Of a stretch of DNA of 64,000 bases, positions 8,529-18,052 are shown one piece after another; the stretch's first letter is position 1, and each line of letters opens with the position of its first letter. The stretch comes from Streptomyces roseochromogenus subsp. oscitans DS 12.976. GTDB lineage: Bacteria; Actinomycetota; Actinomycetes; Streptomycetales; Streptomycetaceae. The notes beneath the pieces are model-generated. The model did not search any database and was not told the DNA's origin. It saw only the letters and a program-made list of their open reading frames with translations. The stretch spans positions 9,525,023 through 9,589,022 of the forward strand of contig NZ_CM002285.1 in NCBI RefSeq assembly GCF_000497445.1. Direction: 5' to 3'. Made by a program: the position numbers and the translations under genes.

Positions 8529-9665
8529 ATGCAGCACAGCACCGAACTCCCTCCCGCCCCGCCGCCCGACCCCGCACTCCACGCCCCCGGCAGGCGCCGG
8601 GCGGCCGGTCACCCCGCGCACTCCCGGCACGCGCTGGCCGATACCGAGCCCGGCATCCCCGCCCCCGTGCTCGCGGCCGCTGCCGCAGCCCGCAAGGCGA
8701 TGCTCGTGCCGGTCGTCACCGCACTGGCGATCGGCACCATATTCGTCGCCGTCTACCTCGCGGCGTTCCATGCCCCCTCGGCACATCACCAGCCGCTGGG
8801 TATCGCCGCATCCGACCAGATGGCCGCCCGTACCGAACTCGCCCTCAACACCGCAGACCCCAGCGCCTACACCTTCTACCGCTACCCGGACGCGGAGGCC
8901 GCGCGCCAGGCCATCGCCCATGACAAGATCCCTGCCGCGCTCGTCGCGGACGGCCACCATCTGCGTCTGCTGGCGGCCGGTGCGCAGGGCCCCTCCACCG
9001 TCTCCAGCCTGGCCGCCGCGGTGAACCAGGCGGTCGGTCATCCCGTTCCCATCAAGGACGTGCGGCCGCTGGTGGCCGGAGACGCTCGCGGGCTGTCTCC
9101 CTTCTATGCCGCGTTCGGAGTGGTACTCGCCGGGTTCCTCTTCGCGGTGTCCTCCTACCAGATCGCCCCACGCCTGCGGCTGGCCGCCCGGGTCGCGTCG
9201 ATGATGGTCTTCTCCGCCGCCTCCGGCGCGGCGGTGGCACTCATCGCACACACCGCCATGAACGCGCTACCGGCGTCCTTCTTCACAGTCGCCGTCGTGG
9301 TGGGACTGCTGGCGTGGGCGACCGCCGCCGCGACCGGGGTGATGCTGCGGCTGTTCGGACCGATCGGCATGCCGGTGGCCTCCGTGGTGCTGCTGACCTT
9401 CGGCAACGCCACCTCCGGCGGCATCCTGCCCGCCACCTTCCTGCCGACGTGGCTCTCCCCGCTGGCCCAGATCCTGGCTCCGGCGGCCGCGATCCACGCT
9501 CTGCGTGGGGCCGCCTACTTCCACAACGCCCACCTCGCGGCCGCTCTGCTCACCATGAGCGCCTGGGTCGTCGGCTGCCTGGCGCTGCAGTACGTTCTGG
9601 ACTGGGTCGCCGCACGCCGCGCTGCGGCTCCGGCCTCGCTCCACACCGCCGCGGCCGCCCGCTGA
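8529..9665 (+). CDS. ABC-2/YhgE-type membrane protein (DUF3533-like)
   Basis: A 378-residue integral membrane protein. After a proline-rich cytoplasmic N terminus comes one transmembrane helix (about residues 57-80), then an extracytoplasmic domain of roughly 110 residues with a YPDAEAARQAI segment, then about five membrane helices from residue 195 to 360. This one-plus-five plan is typical of the DUF3533/YhgE-Pip family related to ABC-2 permeases. In Streptomyces these are often next to TetR regulators and thought to help toxin efflux or envelope stress. Downstream of the SDR gene on the same strand; co-regulation by the divergent TetR is possible. Confidence 0.75.
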   Translation: MQHSTELPPAPPPDPALHAPGRRRAAGHPAHSRHALADTEPGIPAPVLAAAAAARKAMLVPVVTALAIGTIFVAVYLAAFHAPSAHHQPLGIAASDQMAARTELALNTADPSAYTFYRYPDAEAARQAIAHDKIPAALVADGHHLRLLAAGAQGPSTVSSLAAAVNQAVGHPVPIKDVRPLVAGDARGLSPFYAAFGVVLAGFLFAVSSYQIAPRLRLAARVASMMVFSAASGAAVALIAHTAMNALPASFFTVAVVVGLLAWATAAATGVMLRLFGPIGMPVASVVLLTFGNATSGGILPATFLPTWLSPLAQILAPAAAIHALRGAAYFHNAHLAAALLTMSAWVVGCLALQYVLDWVAARRAAAPASLHTAAAAR

Positions 9666-9879
9666 AGGCCCTACAAGATCACCTGATTCTTGCCGGGCCG
9701 GGGGGTGAGGCGGGACGCCATCCCTTCCCCGGGGGCTGGCCCTGCCGGACGTCCCGGCGTCGCAGCCCCGCCTTCGTCCTTCGGGTGGAGGCCGTGAACG
9801 GATTCGTCTGTCCCTCTCGCTGCGCCGTCCCGGGCAGCCAGGGGAGGGCTCCGTACGTGACCGATCGTGGTAGTCCCTT

Positions 9880-10090
9880 TGGTCCGTAAGGAAACTCGCT
9901 GCGGCACTGACCTGCGGCAACTGCGGGCGATGCCCCGCCACGAGCAGATCACCCAGCACTTCCGCATTCAAGGATGGTCCGGCATCGCCAAATGGGGCGG
10001 TGTCTCGATGCGCACCATCATTGACCTGGTCAAGCCCCAACCCGGGGCGAAGTGGGTCGTCTTCTACTCCCTCGGGCGACGGCCCGGACA
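9880..10090 (+). pseudogene. Molybdopterin-dependent oxidoreductase remnant
   Basis: A fragment of the sulfite-oxidase/MsrP-type molybdoenzyme fold: the frame reads LRAMPRHEQITQHFRIQGW, then SGIAKWGGVS and VVFYSLG, a conserved block near the cofactor site. Nothing upstream or downstream continues the protein, so it is an internal scrap of about 65 codons. The surrounding 9666-10480 region holds no intact gene. Confidence 0.6.
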
Positions 10091-10149
10091 AGGGCCAGCT
10101 GCAGGTAGCGTTTGCGGCATGACCGCAGGCGCTTGAGCAGCGTCACGAA

Positions 10150-10369
10150 GGAGACGGCGCCCTGCGGTGCCGTTGCCCCACGCGCCAGACAGGTCCAACT
10201 GCGCGTGCCGGTCGACCACGTCGCCGATCGCCCCGTTCAACCGGGCGGTCGTCACGTGCCTCCGCGCGGCGACGGACAGCTCGTGGCCGCTGATCCCGGG
10301 GACGTCCCGCGCGGCCTCCGCGTACCCGAGGCTGGTTAAGACCGAGCACCCGCACCCGCGCCTCACCAA
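10150..10369 (-). pseudogene. Tn3-type transposase fragment
   Basis: On the minus strand the frame reads GYAEAARDVPGISGHELS, then RHVTTARLNGAI and WGNGTA, matching a conserved block of Tn3-family transposases (the stretch before the WG.G..AADG motif). It stops abruptly on both sides. Identification rests on motif recognition alone. Confidence 0.5.
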
Positions 10370-10499
10370 GCGTGACGCCGAAAGACGTCACCAAGCCGCC
10401 GATTGCGCATCAACCGTCGACAGCCCCGCGCCGCCACCCTGCGTACGTCAGCACCACAGCAGGTCGAAGGTCCGTCGTTGCTAACGGATCCGCGGACCC

Positions 10500-11087
10500 T
10501 AGATCGGCGAAGGTGCCGGAGTTCCTGACCTGGTGCGAGCGCGCCCGCATTCCGGTGGTCAGCCTATGGGCTCTGTCCACGGACAACCTGCGCCGCAGTC
10601 CCCAGGAAGTCGCGGCGCTCCTCGACATCATCGTAGACCGCCTGTAGCACATGGCAGCGCGGCACCCCTGGAGGCTGCGCCCCATCGGCCAGCTCTCCTG
10701 CCTACAGCCGTGGCGGATCAGCTCCGCAAGATCGAGGAGGCCACTGCCGCTGCGCCCGGACTGCTCGCCAACATCGCCATCGCCTACGACGGGCGCGCGG
10801 ACATCGTCGCCGCCGTGCATAAACTCCTCGCCCTTGGTCTACCCGCGCACTGCGGCATCGACGACGTAGAGCGGCTCCTTGCCGACCGGCTGTCGACGGC
10901 GGGGCTGCCCGACCCGGACCTGCTCATCAGGACATCCGGCGAGTTACGCACCTCCGGCTTCCTGCTCTGGCAAGGAGCGCAGGCCGAGCTGTACTTCACT
11001 GCGACTCCCTGGCCCGAGATCCAGGAACACGACCTGCTCAAGGCGCTGGCCGCCTACCGCTCCCGCCACCGCCGGTTCGGCAGGTAG
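10500..11087 (+). pseudogene. cis-prenyltransferase (UppS-like) pseudogene
   Basis: Remnant of a cis-prenyl diphosphate synthase. It reads KVPEFLTWCERARIPVVSLW, the ALSTDNL segment, then, after an in-frame TAG at 10645-10647, WRLRPIGQL. A frameshift near 10705 is needed to continue with LLPTAVADQLRK and on to DPDLLIRTSGELRTSGFLLW, the family's conserved C-terminal motif, and WPEI. The N-terminal region with the catalytic MDGN(R/G)RWA motif is missing. Three lesions make it non-functional. It heads a co-directional trio with the methyltransferase and Rieske genes, so it probably once supplied a prenyl diphosphate to a terpenoid pathway; the product is unknown. Confidence 0.85.
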
Positions 11088-11170
11088 CAGGATTCCCCGT
11101 GCTCACCGGTCCCCCACCAGCTCATGGACTGGACCGCAGATGCACCATCCACCGGGAGGAGAAATCGGAG

Positions 11171-12142
11171 TTGACTGGGTTCGACGACTATCTGGAAATG
11201 CAGGCGGACAGTGAGGCAGGAGAGTCTCTCCGCAAGGAGGAGTATGGGCGGATGGTGGAGACCTACTACTCCTTCGCCACCGACTTCTTCCAGTTGATGT
11301 GAGGAAAGTCCTTCCACTTCGCGCCCCGCCGCCGGGGGGAGTCATTCAGGGCGTCCCTTACGCGCTACCAGTGCTGGCTGGCCTCCCGAATCGGTCTGGG
11401 CCCGGGCATGAAGGTCGCGGACTTCGGGTGCGGCGTGGGCGGACCGATGCGAGGCATTTCCCGCTTCTCCGATGCATCCATCACAGGAATCACGATCAGC
11501 CCTGAACAGGTGGCCCAGGGCACCCGGCTGAACCGCAAGGCCGGCATGGACCGTCACTGCCGGATCATCTGGGGCCACTACCTCCAACCTCCATTCCACG
11601 ACGGCGAGTTCGACGCAGCATACGAGGTGGAAGCCATCATCCACTCCCCGGACCACAGGGCCGTCTACGAACACGTCCACCGCGTTCTGCGCCCCGGAGG
11701 CGTGTTCGGCGGCTACGCCTGGTGCATGACCAACCGGTACGACCCCGGGAACCCGGAACACCGGCGCATGAAGCGGGGCATCGAGCGGGGCACCGCCCTC
11801 TCCGACATCCCCACCACCAGGTTCGTCGACAAGGCCCTGCAGGAGGTGGGCCTCGAACTGCTTGAGACCCAGGACCGCATCGAGCTGTGCGACCCGGAGA
11901 CTCCCTGGTACCTGCCGTTGACCGGCCGTGACCGCGACCCCCGGTACCTGCTGTTCTCCAAGCCCGGCCGCTTCGCCCTGGACAGACTGACCGCGGCCGG
12001 GGAGCGGGCCCGGCTCCTGCCGACGAGCACCACGAAGATCACCGAGGTCGTCATGGGGGCGGTTGACGCCCTGGCCGAGAGCGGAAGGGCCGGCATCTTC
12101 ACCCCCTCCTACTTTTACCTCTGCCGCAAGCCGACCCGGTGA
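11171..12142 (+). pseudogene. Sterol C-24 methyltransferase-like gene with premature TGA
   Basis: A SAM-dependent methyltransferase resembling the ERG6/SMT family. The likely start is TTG at 11171, 8 nt after GGGAGGAG. It reads MVETYYSFATDFFQLM, then an in-frame TGA at 11300-11302, exactly where the conserved Trp of the SMT motif WG.SFHF is expected, and resumes as GKSFHFAPR. The SAM-binding motif VADFGCGVGGPMRG is intact, followed by a full C-terminal domain ending SYFYLCRKP. One base change (TGG to TGA) therefore separates it from an intact protein of about 323 residues. Re-initiation at the ATG at 11408 would give a 244-residue protein lacking the substrate-binding N terminus. Forms a decayed cassette with its two neighbours. 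Confidence 0.85.
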
Positions 12143-12160
12143 CGTGGGAGGAACTCGACA

Positions 12161-13137
12161 ATGGGCTCGGGTCTACAGGCACCCGAACTTCCCTATCCCA
12201 ACGGCTGGTTCGCTCTGGCCTACAGCAGTGAACTTCCGCGGCGGAAAGTGCTGCGTCGGCGCCTCATGGGCGAGGACGTCGTGCTCTACCGCACCACGAG
12301 GGGAACACCGCGGGCGGTCGGCGCCCACTGCCCGCACCTGGGTGCCCACCTCGGTCACGGGGGCCGGTCGAGGGGGAGGATATCGTCTGCCCCTTCCACG
12401 CCTTTGCCTTCGGCCCGGACGGCAGGTGCGTACGGTCCGGCTATGGCAAGCGAACCCCCAGGATGTCACTGAAGACCCTTGAGGCCCGCGAGGTAAACGG
12501 TGCGGTCATGGTGTGGTGGGACAAGGAGGGGCGAGCCGCAACGTGGGAAGTGCCGGAGCTGCGCATCGCTGGCTTTCCCCGGCCGATCGAGCACACACGT
12601 ACGTTGACGGCCTATCCGCAGGACGTCAACGAGAACGCCTTCGACGTGGGTCACTTCCCGACCCTGCACGGCTACCAGGAAGCACGGGTGGACGCCGTCG
12701 AATTCGACGGGCCCCGGTCGCGCTCATGCCTCGTGACCAGGCGCCGCTTCCCACTGGCGGGGGCCCTACGGTTCGTCATATACGCCCAGGGCTACGGAGT
12801 CGGACTCACCCGCGCCTTGGCAGACATCCCACAGATCCGCAGCCAGGCCGACTCCTACATCTTCTCCACCCCCACCGGCCCGCGCGCCATGGAATTCCGG
12901 GTGTCCGCCAGCCTGAAATGCCCCATCTCGATGCGCCAGGCCTCCGGCGGCCGAGCGACGGCCGCCCTCGCCTTCTCCTGGCTCCTCACCCACCTGCTGG
13001 GCCCCACCGTGCGCCACGATCTTGTCAACGACTATCCGATCTGGAACCACAAGGTCTACCTGCCCCAGCCTCGTCTGGCCGAGGGGGACGGCCCCATCAG
13101 CCGCTATCGGCAATGGGCCCAACAGTTCTACGCCTGA
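12161..13137 (+). pseudogene. Rieske oxygenase (DAF-36/KshA-like) with frameshift
   Basis: Starts at an ATG with GGGAGGAAC upstream, 18 bp after the methyltransferase. The Rieske ligands appear as CPHLGAHLGH and, after a one-base deletion near 12367, CPFHAFAF in the next frame; the frame then continues to 13137 without a stop. The C-terminal catalytic half includes NENAFDVGHFPTLHGY, the mononuclear-iron His motif of the group of oxygenases acting on sterols (cholesterol 7-desaturase, KshA). Only the shift breaks it. A sterol-type oxygenase beside a sterol-methyltransferase-like gene suggests a triterpenoid or sterol-like substrate; that is inference. Confidence 0.85.
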
Positions 13138-13522
13138 AATCGCACCAGAAATACAAAGCAACCCGTCGGTCAGCACCCGAATCCAGCCAACAAGCCCCGG
13201 CGGGTCTGTACGGTCAACGGCTCTGCACACTGTCGTGCCGAGAGTTCGCACACTCCCGCTTCGACCGCACGATCGAATTTTTATGTAAAAGCCTGTTCAG
13301 CGCGCTGACACCCCTCCCTGGCCGGGACGCGGAAGGACGCTTTCGTACTGGCTCGCTGGCCGCTATCCCGCAGCTGCTGGACCGCCGCCGGACGACCCTG
13401 AATACCGAAGCCGAACCGGCGGTTGAAGTGCCATCAGCACAAAAACATAAGCTGCACATAGTGTCGGTGGATGCGAGACTGGCGCGGAGCATGAGCGCCG
13501 GGGAACTGACGCTGGGGCACTG
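13138..13522. other. Non-coding stretch
   Basis: No supported gene. It contains a short AT-rich patch around 13275-13290, unusual for this DNA, but no recognisable promoter or repeat. Confidence 0.4.
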
Positions 13523-13911
13523 CTGACGCGGCTGGTGGAGCGGGAGCGGGAGATCGCTGCGCAGGCCGAAGCAGCCCGGGAGAAGATCGCGGAGCTGACC
13601 GCACTGCTGGACGGATTCGACACCGCCGCCTAGGAGATCCGCATCACTCGCAAGACGCTGCTGGAGCTGCCCGATTCGCCACCACCCGTGCCGCCGCCGC
13701 GAAACTGCCGGACCATCCGGCCTACCAGCAGATCATGGCCGTATTCGCCGCGGCCGATGCCCCGCTGCGAGCGCGGGCGGTGTGCGAGGCGATGGACCTG
13801 GAGATAGCTCTCAGCGACGTCAACAACGTCCGCCTGAAGATCAAGCGGCTCGCTGAGCGGGGGATCCTGGCCGAGACCGAGCAGGGGCTGTTCACCCTGC
13901 CACGGCCGTAG
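13523..13911 (+). pseudogene. Winged-helix IS-accessory protein remnant
   Basis: Degenerate copy of the small coiled-coil/winged-helix protein that accompanies Streptomyces IS5-like transposases (compare 42683-43081). A coiled-coil reads LTRLVEREREIAAQ and EKIAELTALL, is cut by an in-frame TAG at about 13631, then shifts frame before HPAYQQIMAVFAAA, LRARAVCEAMDL and FTLPRP. No transposase gene remains next to it. At least two lesions; non-functional. Confidence 0.65.
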
Positions 13912-14106
13912 CCCTCCGGCGGGCCGCAACCAGCCTGCTCAGCCAACCGAAAGGCCAACCCGGGCATCACCTTAAGCGCCGCCCTCTGGGGGCGTTCGGT
14001 CGCGCCGATGAGCGGACACGTCGTCCTGCCGGCTCGCCGAGAAAACCCGTTGCGAGTGACCCGCATCGGATGTCTGATTGGTCGGCCACCGATCAGGGGA
14101 GGGAAC

Positions 14107-14685
14107 ATGAGGACGTCGCTGCCCACCCCCTCGTTGCGTACCGCTTGCCTTCGACTGCGTGCCTTCGAAGACGCGGATGCGAACGACCTTTTCGCACTGC
14201 ACAGCAGCGCCTACGTGCTGCGCTACTGGGACGCCCCACCGTGGAGCGAACGCGTGCGCGCCGAGAACTTCATCACGGCTTGCCGGCAGATGGCACAGGA
14301 GGGCAGCGGGGCGCGGCTGGCCGTAGATCGTGTCTCCGACGGGGCGTTCATAGGCTGGTGCAGCCTGAACAGGTGGAATCCGGACTACCGCAGCGCGTCG
14401 CTTGGCTACTGCTTTGACGATGCAGTGTGGGGCCACGGCTACGCGACCGAGGCCGTGCGCGCTTTGCTGCGGTGGGCATTCGACACGCTGGACCTCAATC
14501 GCGTCCAAGCTGAGACCGATACGCGCAACGTGGCATCTGCCCGCGTGCTCGAGAAGCTCGGCTTCGCGCGTGAAGGGACGTTGCGGGAAGACTGCGTCGT
14601 CAACGGCGAGGTCTCTGACTCGTGGGTCTACGGGCTGATCAGGCGGGAGTGGCGGCCGTCGTCCGAGTCGGTTCCCGCCCACTGA
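14107..14685 (+). CDS. GNAT family acetyltransferase (RimJ/RimL-like)
   Basis: A 192-residue GNAT protein of the Acetyltransf_3 (RimJ/RimL) type: TACLRLRAFEDADANDLFAL at the N terminus, the acetyl-CoA loop region GHGYATEAVRALLRWAF, then DTRNVASARVLEKLGF and REGTLRED. GGGAGGG sits 4 nt before the ATG at 14107; the frame is open from 14008, but nothing upstream resembles the family. Substrate unknown (protein N terminus, aminoglycoside or small amine are all possible). It stands alone. Confidence 0.9.
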   Translation: MRTSLPTPSLRTACLRLRAFEDADANDLFALHSSAYVLRYWDAPPWSERVRAENFITACRQMAQEGSGARLAVDRVSDGAFIGWCSLNRWNPDYRSASLGYCFDDAVWGHGYATEAVRALLRWAFDTLDLNRVQAETDTRNVASARVLEKLGFAREGTLREDCVVNGEVSDSWVYGLIRREWRPSSESVPAH

Positions 14686-14892
14686 GTTCCGTCGCTCGGC
14701 ACCCGGTATCGGCTAACCGTAAGCAACTGATCACTGCGCCTCATCCACTTCCCTGGACACAACCCCGTCGCCGAGGAGGCGTGGCCGGAGGCGGGCAGGT
14801 GGTCAGGGGTGTTCCACCTGTCAGCCCCGGCCATGGCCGGGATGACCCGTCCGGCCACACCGAGGATCTCGGCGTCGACGCCCGGAGCTGCT

Positions 14893-15774
14893 TCAGCCCA
14901 TTGCGTTCTCAAGCTGTGTCAGCTCCCCTGGGCTCAGCTTGAGTTCAGCGGCCTGGGCCGAGTCGGTGATTGAGGTCGGGCGGCTGGCTCCCGGCACTGG
15001 GATCACCGTGGGGGAGCGGCTCAGCAGCCAGGCCAGGGCGATCTGCTGCGGGCTGACGCCACGCTCGGCCGCGATGCGGTGGAAAGCGGTGCCGGTAGGG
15101 GTCGGGCAGGAGGGGCCGTCGAGAGAACTGGGGGAGATGCCGCCGAGGGGACTCCAGGGCAGGAACGCCAGGCCCAGCTGTGCGCTCAGCTGCAGCTCGG
15201 GTTCGCTGTCCCGGATGGCGGGCGAGTACTGGTTCTGTACCGAGACGAGTCTGTCGCCGAGAATCTGATGCGCCAGGCGGATCTGGCTGATGGTCACGTT
15301 CGAAATGCCGGCAGCACGGATCGTGCCGGCGTCGAGCAGGTCGCGCAGGGCGCCGACGGACTCCGCCCAGGGCACTGCCGGGTCCGGCTTGTGCAGCTGG
15401 TACAGGCCGATGGCTTCGCCCCCCAGTCGCCTGGCGGAGGCTTCGGCGGCGCGCTTGAGATGTTCCGGGGTGGCGGTCACGGTCCAGCTGCCGTCTCCGG
15501 GCCGTCCGCGGCCGCCCTTGGTCGCGATCAGGACCTCGGTGGTGTCGCCGCCGTAGCTTGCCAGGGCACGGGCGATCAGGAGTTCGTTGTGGCCCACCTC
15601 GTCAGCGTGCCAGTGGTAGCTGTCGGCGGTGTCGATGAGCGTGACGCCGGCGTCGAGGGCGGCGTGGACGGTGGCGATGGCCCGCGTCTCGTCCGGGCGG
15701 TCCTCGATGGACAGCGGCATGGCGCCCAGGCCGATGGCGCTGACGGTGGTGTCGGCGATGGTGCGGTACTGCAT
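14893..15774 (-). CDS. Aldo/keto reductase
   Basis: A 293-residue AKR superfamily protein. The catalytic tetrad is visible: Asp in LIDTADSY, Tyr in the same segment, Lys in LIATKGG and His in LYQLHKPD. The NADPH-binding end reads IPVPGASRP. GAGGAA precedes the ATG at good distance. It follows the epimerase gene by 15 bp, so the pair is an operon transcribed away from the LysR gene at 16802. It should reduce an aldehyde or ketone in the cytoplasm; substrate unknown. Confidence 0.92.
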   Translation of the reverse strand: MQYRTIADTTVSAIGLGAMPLSIEDRPDETRAIATVHAALDAGVTLIDTADSYHWHADEVGHNELLIARALASYGGDTTEVLIATKGGRGRPGDGSWTVTATPEHLKRAAEASARRLGGEAIGLYQLHKPDPAVPWAESVGALRDLLDAGTIRAAGISNVTISQIRLAHQILGDRLVSVQNQYSPAIRDSEPELQLSAQLGLAFLPWSPLGGISPSSLDGPSCPTPTGTAFHRIAAERGVSPQQIALAWLLSRSPTVIPVPGASRPTSITDSAQAAELKLSPGELTQLENAMG

Positions 15775-15789
15775 GGCGGTTCGTATTCC

Positions 15790-16731
15790 TCAGACGGTGG
15801 GGGCGGCGGATGCGGTGAGGGCTTCGGCGACGGCGCCGGGCAGCCAGTCGGCAGTACGGGAGAAGGCGAAGCCCAGCTGTTTTGCACGGGTGTTGCTCAT
15901 GGCGTAGTGGCGGTCGAAGGAGAACGGTGAGGCGGTCTCGCCTGCCGCGACGGTGCGGTAGACGGGCTCGCGGCCAGTCTGCTCGGTGACGATCGCGGCC
16001 AGGTCGCGCACGTCGAGCAGGCCGTCGGAGCAGGCGTTGACCGGACCGGTGAATCCGGTGCGGGTGGCCGCCCACAGCAGCAGGTCCGCCAGCTCCTCGT
16101 GGTGGATGAACACCGTCGATAGTGGCTTGGCGTGCACGGCGATCTCGTCGCCCTGCGCGATGCGCTTGGTGTAGTACGCGAGGCGGCCGGTGAATTCCTG
16201 CCTGCCGCCGCCGAGCACGTGCGCGCTGCGCACAGAGGCGAACGCGAAGCTGCCGTCCCGGGTGAGGACGGCCTCCGCCTGGCGCTTGCCCTCGGCGTAG
16301 TGGTCCTCCAGGTATGCCTCGTCGTGCCAGGGCAGGTCCATGGCCACCAGCCAGGTGGCCGGGTCCACGATCTCCTCCGGCACCGGGGTGCCCGTCGGCG
16401 TGGTCGGCAGCGCGGCGGTCGCCGGGTCGTAAACCTCGATCGTGGAGGTCATGACGTAGCGCCGGGTGCGGCCGGCGAAGGCGCGGGCCGCGATCACGGC
16501 CTGTACGGGGGTGTAGCAGACTTGATCGACCACCACGTCGAAGGTACGAGAGCCGAGCGCGGCGACGAGAGCGGCCTCGTCGTCGCGGTCGACCAGAAGG
16601 TGCTCGATACCGGTGGTCGGCCGAGAGGAGCCACGGTTGATCACGGTGATCTGGTGACCGGCCGCCTGCAGGCGCTCGACCAGGAGCTTTCCGAAGTAGC
16701 GGCTTCCGCCGATGACGCAGACTCTTTGCAT
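15790..16731 (-). CDS. NAD(P)-dependent epimerase/reductase (extended SDR)
   Basis: A 313-residue extended/atypical SDR. The cofactor loop is CVIGGSRYFGK at the N terminus, followed by TVINRGSS. The usual Tyr-x3-Lys is not obvious: candidate YAEGK at about residue 165 sits in LEDHYAEGKRQAE, which fits the active site of this group. Start chosen at the ATG at 16731 because the cofactor fold begins at once; 16758 is an alternative. First gene of the operon with the aldo/keto reductase and divergent from lysR. Confidence 0.85.
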   Translation of the reverse strand: MQRVCVIGGSRYFGKLLVERLQAAGHQITVINRGSSRPTTGIEHLLVDRDDEAALVAALGSRTFDVVVDQVCYTPVQAVIAARAFAGRTRRYVMTSTIEVYDPATAALPTTPTGTPVPEEIVDPATWLVAMDLPWHDEAYLEDHYAEGKRQAEAVLTRDGSFAFASVRSAHVLGGGRQEFTGRLAYYTKRIAQGDEIAVHAKPLSTVFIHHEELADLLLWAATRTGFTGPVNACSDGLLDVRDLAAIVTEQTGREPVYRTVAAGETASPFSFDRHYAMSNTRAKQLGFAFSRTADWLPGAVAEALTASAAPTV

Positions 16732-16801
16732 GCCCCCACCTTGGCCACCTAATGTCATCAGCAGAAGTGGCGGCTTGCTGGAAGCGTGTTAAGGAAAACT
16801 G

Positions 16802-17764
16802 TTGATCGACGTGCAGCGGCTCCGAGTCCTACGGGCGGTGGCGGACCATGGCAGCTTCAGCAAGGCGGCCGCGGCTCTCCACCTCACCCCCTCCGCCGTC
16901 TCCCAGCACGTAGCGGTGTTGGAACGCAGCCTCGGTGCCCAGGTCGTGGCTCGCAGCACGCGCGGGGTCACTCTCACTCAGGCCGGCCAGATCATGGTCG
17001 GGGCCGCCGAGTCCGTCGCAGCCGAACTCGAACAGGCGAAGCAGCGGGTCGAGCAGCTCAGTACGGGCCGCGTACAGCTCACCGTCGCCACTTTCACCAG
17101 CGGCGGTCGGCACCTGCTGCCCAGGGCTCTCCCTCGGCTCATGGCAATCCATCCCCGCACCCAGCTCCACGTCAGGGAGGGCGAGCCCGAGGACACCTTG
17201 CCCCTTGTCCGTCAAGGCGCTGTCGACCTCGCTCTCGCCTACCACTTCGACGGCCCGCTGCCCGTTGGGCCGGGCCCGAGCGCCAGCCTGCAGTGGACCT
17301 CACTCCTGGAAGATCCCCTGCACGTCGTCATGCCCGAGGAGCACCGGCTCGCCGACCGCGAGTTGCTCGACATCGCCGAGTTGGCAGCCGAGCCCTGGGT
17401 GGTCGGCTGCCTCAAGACCGAGGCATACCTGCGCCGCTACGCCGAGCGCGCCGGCTTCGAACCGGAAGTTCGCGCCACTACCACCGACTACTTCTTCGCC
17501 CGTTCCCTTGTCGCCGCGGGAATGGGGATCTCCCTGATCCCTTCCATCGCGCTCGTTCCGACAGTGCCGGGCCTACGGGCCGTCCCGATCGAGCCGCCGA
17601 CTCCGACCCGGCACATCGGCGTTGCCACGATCGGACGCCGTCACGACCGCTCACACGTCACGACGTTCATCGAGGCCCTCCGCGAGCAGGCGACGTATCA
17701 ATCAGAAATCCCCGAACAACGACTGCCAGCGGCAGCTCAGCCACCGGCAGTCCTGCGTGACTGA
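16802..17764 (+). CDS. LysR family transcriptional regulator
   Basis: A 320-residue LTTR. The winged helix-turn-helix is textbook: LRVLRAVADHGSFSKAAAAL, LTPSAVSQHVAVLERSLG, then QVVARSTRGVTLT. The effector-binding domain begins near residue 90 (RVQLTVATFTSGG). The TTG start has AAGGAAA upstream. The 70-bp divergent spacer to the epimerase/AKR operon is short enough for one LTTR to control both directions, so it is the likely activator of that operon. Confidence 0.92.
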   Translation: MIDVQRLRVLRAVADHGSFSKAAAALHLTPSAVSQHVAVLERSLGAQVVARSTRGVTLTQAGQIMVGAAESVAAELEQAKQRVEQLSTGRVQLTVATFTSGGRHLLPRALPRLMAIHPRTQLHVREGEPEDTLPLVRQGAVDLALAYHFDGPLPVGPGPSASLQWTSLLEDPLHVVMPEEHRLADRELLDIAELAAEPWVVGCLKTEAYLRRYAERAGFEPEVRATTTDYFFARSLVAAGMGISLIPSIALVPTVPGLRAVPIEPPTPTRHIGVATIGRRHDRSHVTTFIEALREQATYQSEIPEQRLPAAAQPPAVLRD

Positions 17765-17864
17765 CCGGACGTCCCTCTCTGGCCAGCCCAGTAACATTCA
17801 GACGTAGCTGCCGGCGCCCCCGCAAAGCTGATCACAGCCTGAACCCGCGGCCATCGGTACATAG

Positions 17865-17904
17865 CGAAACGGTCGGCATCGTGATCACGATGCCGACCGT
17901 TTCG
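17865..17904. terminator. Perfect 40-bp palindrome, bidirectional terminator
   Basis: A perfect 40-nt palindrome centred on GATC at 17883-17886 (arms begin CGAAACGGTCGG), with no mismatch. It lies between the convergent ends of lysR and the ECF41 operon, 100 bp after the former and 148 bp after the latter. That position fits a bidirectional rho-independent terminator; Streptomyces terminators often lack a U tract. Confidence 0.75.
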
Positions 17905-18052
17905 TCGGTGCTGCCAGGACACTTTCGTCGGTGACCCCGAGTCTGATTCGGGAGACCGATGTGCTTCGGCCCCCTGTGAGCTGTGCAGTGCGGGGGGTCG
18001 AAGGGGGGACGTCCTCGCTCCGCCTCAGGTCACTGGATTCCGGTGGCTCTGG

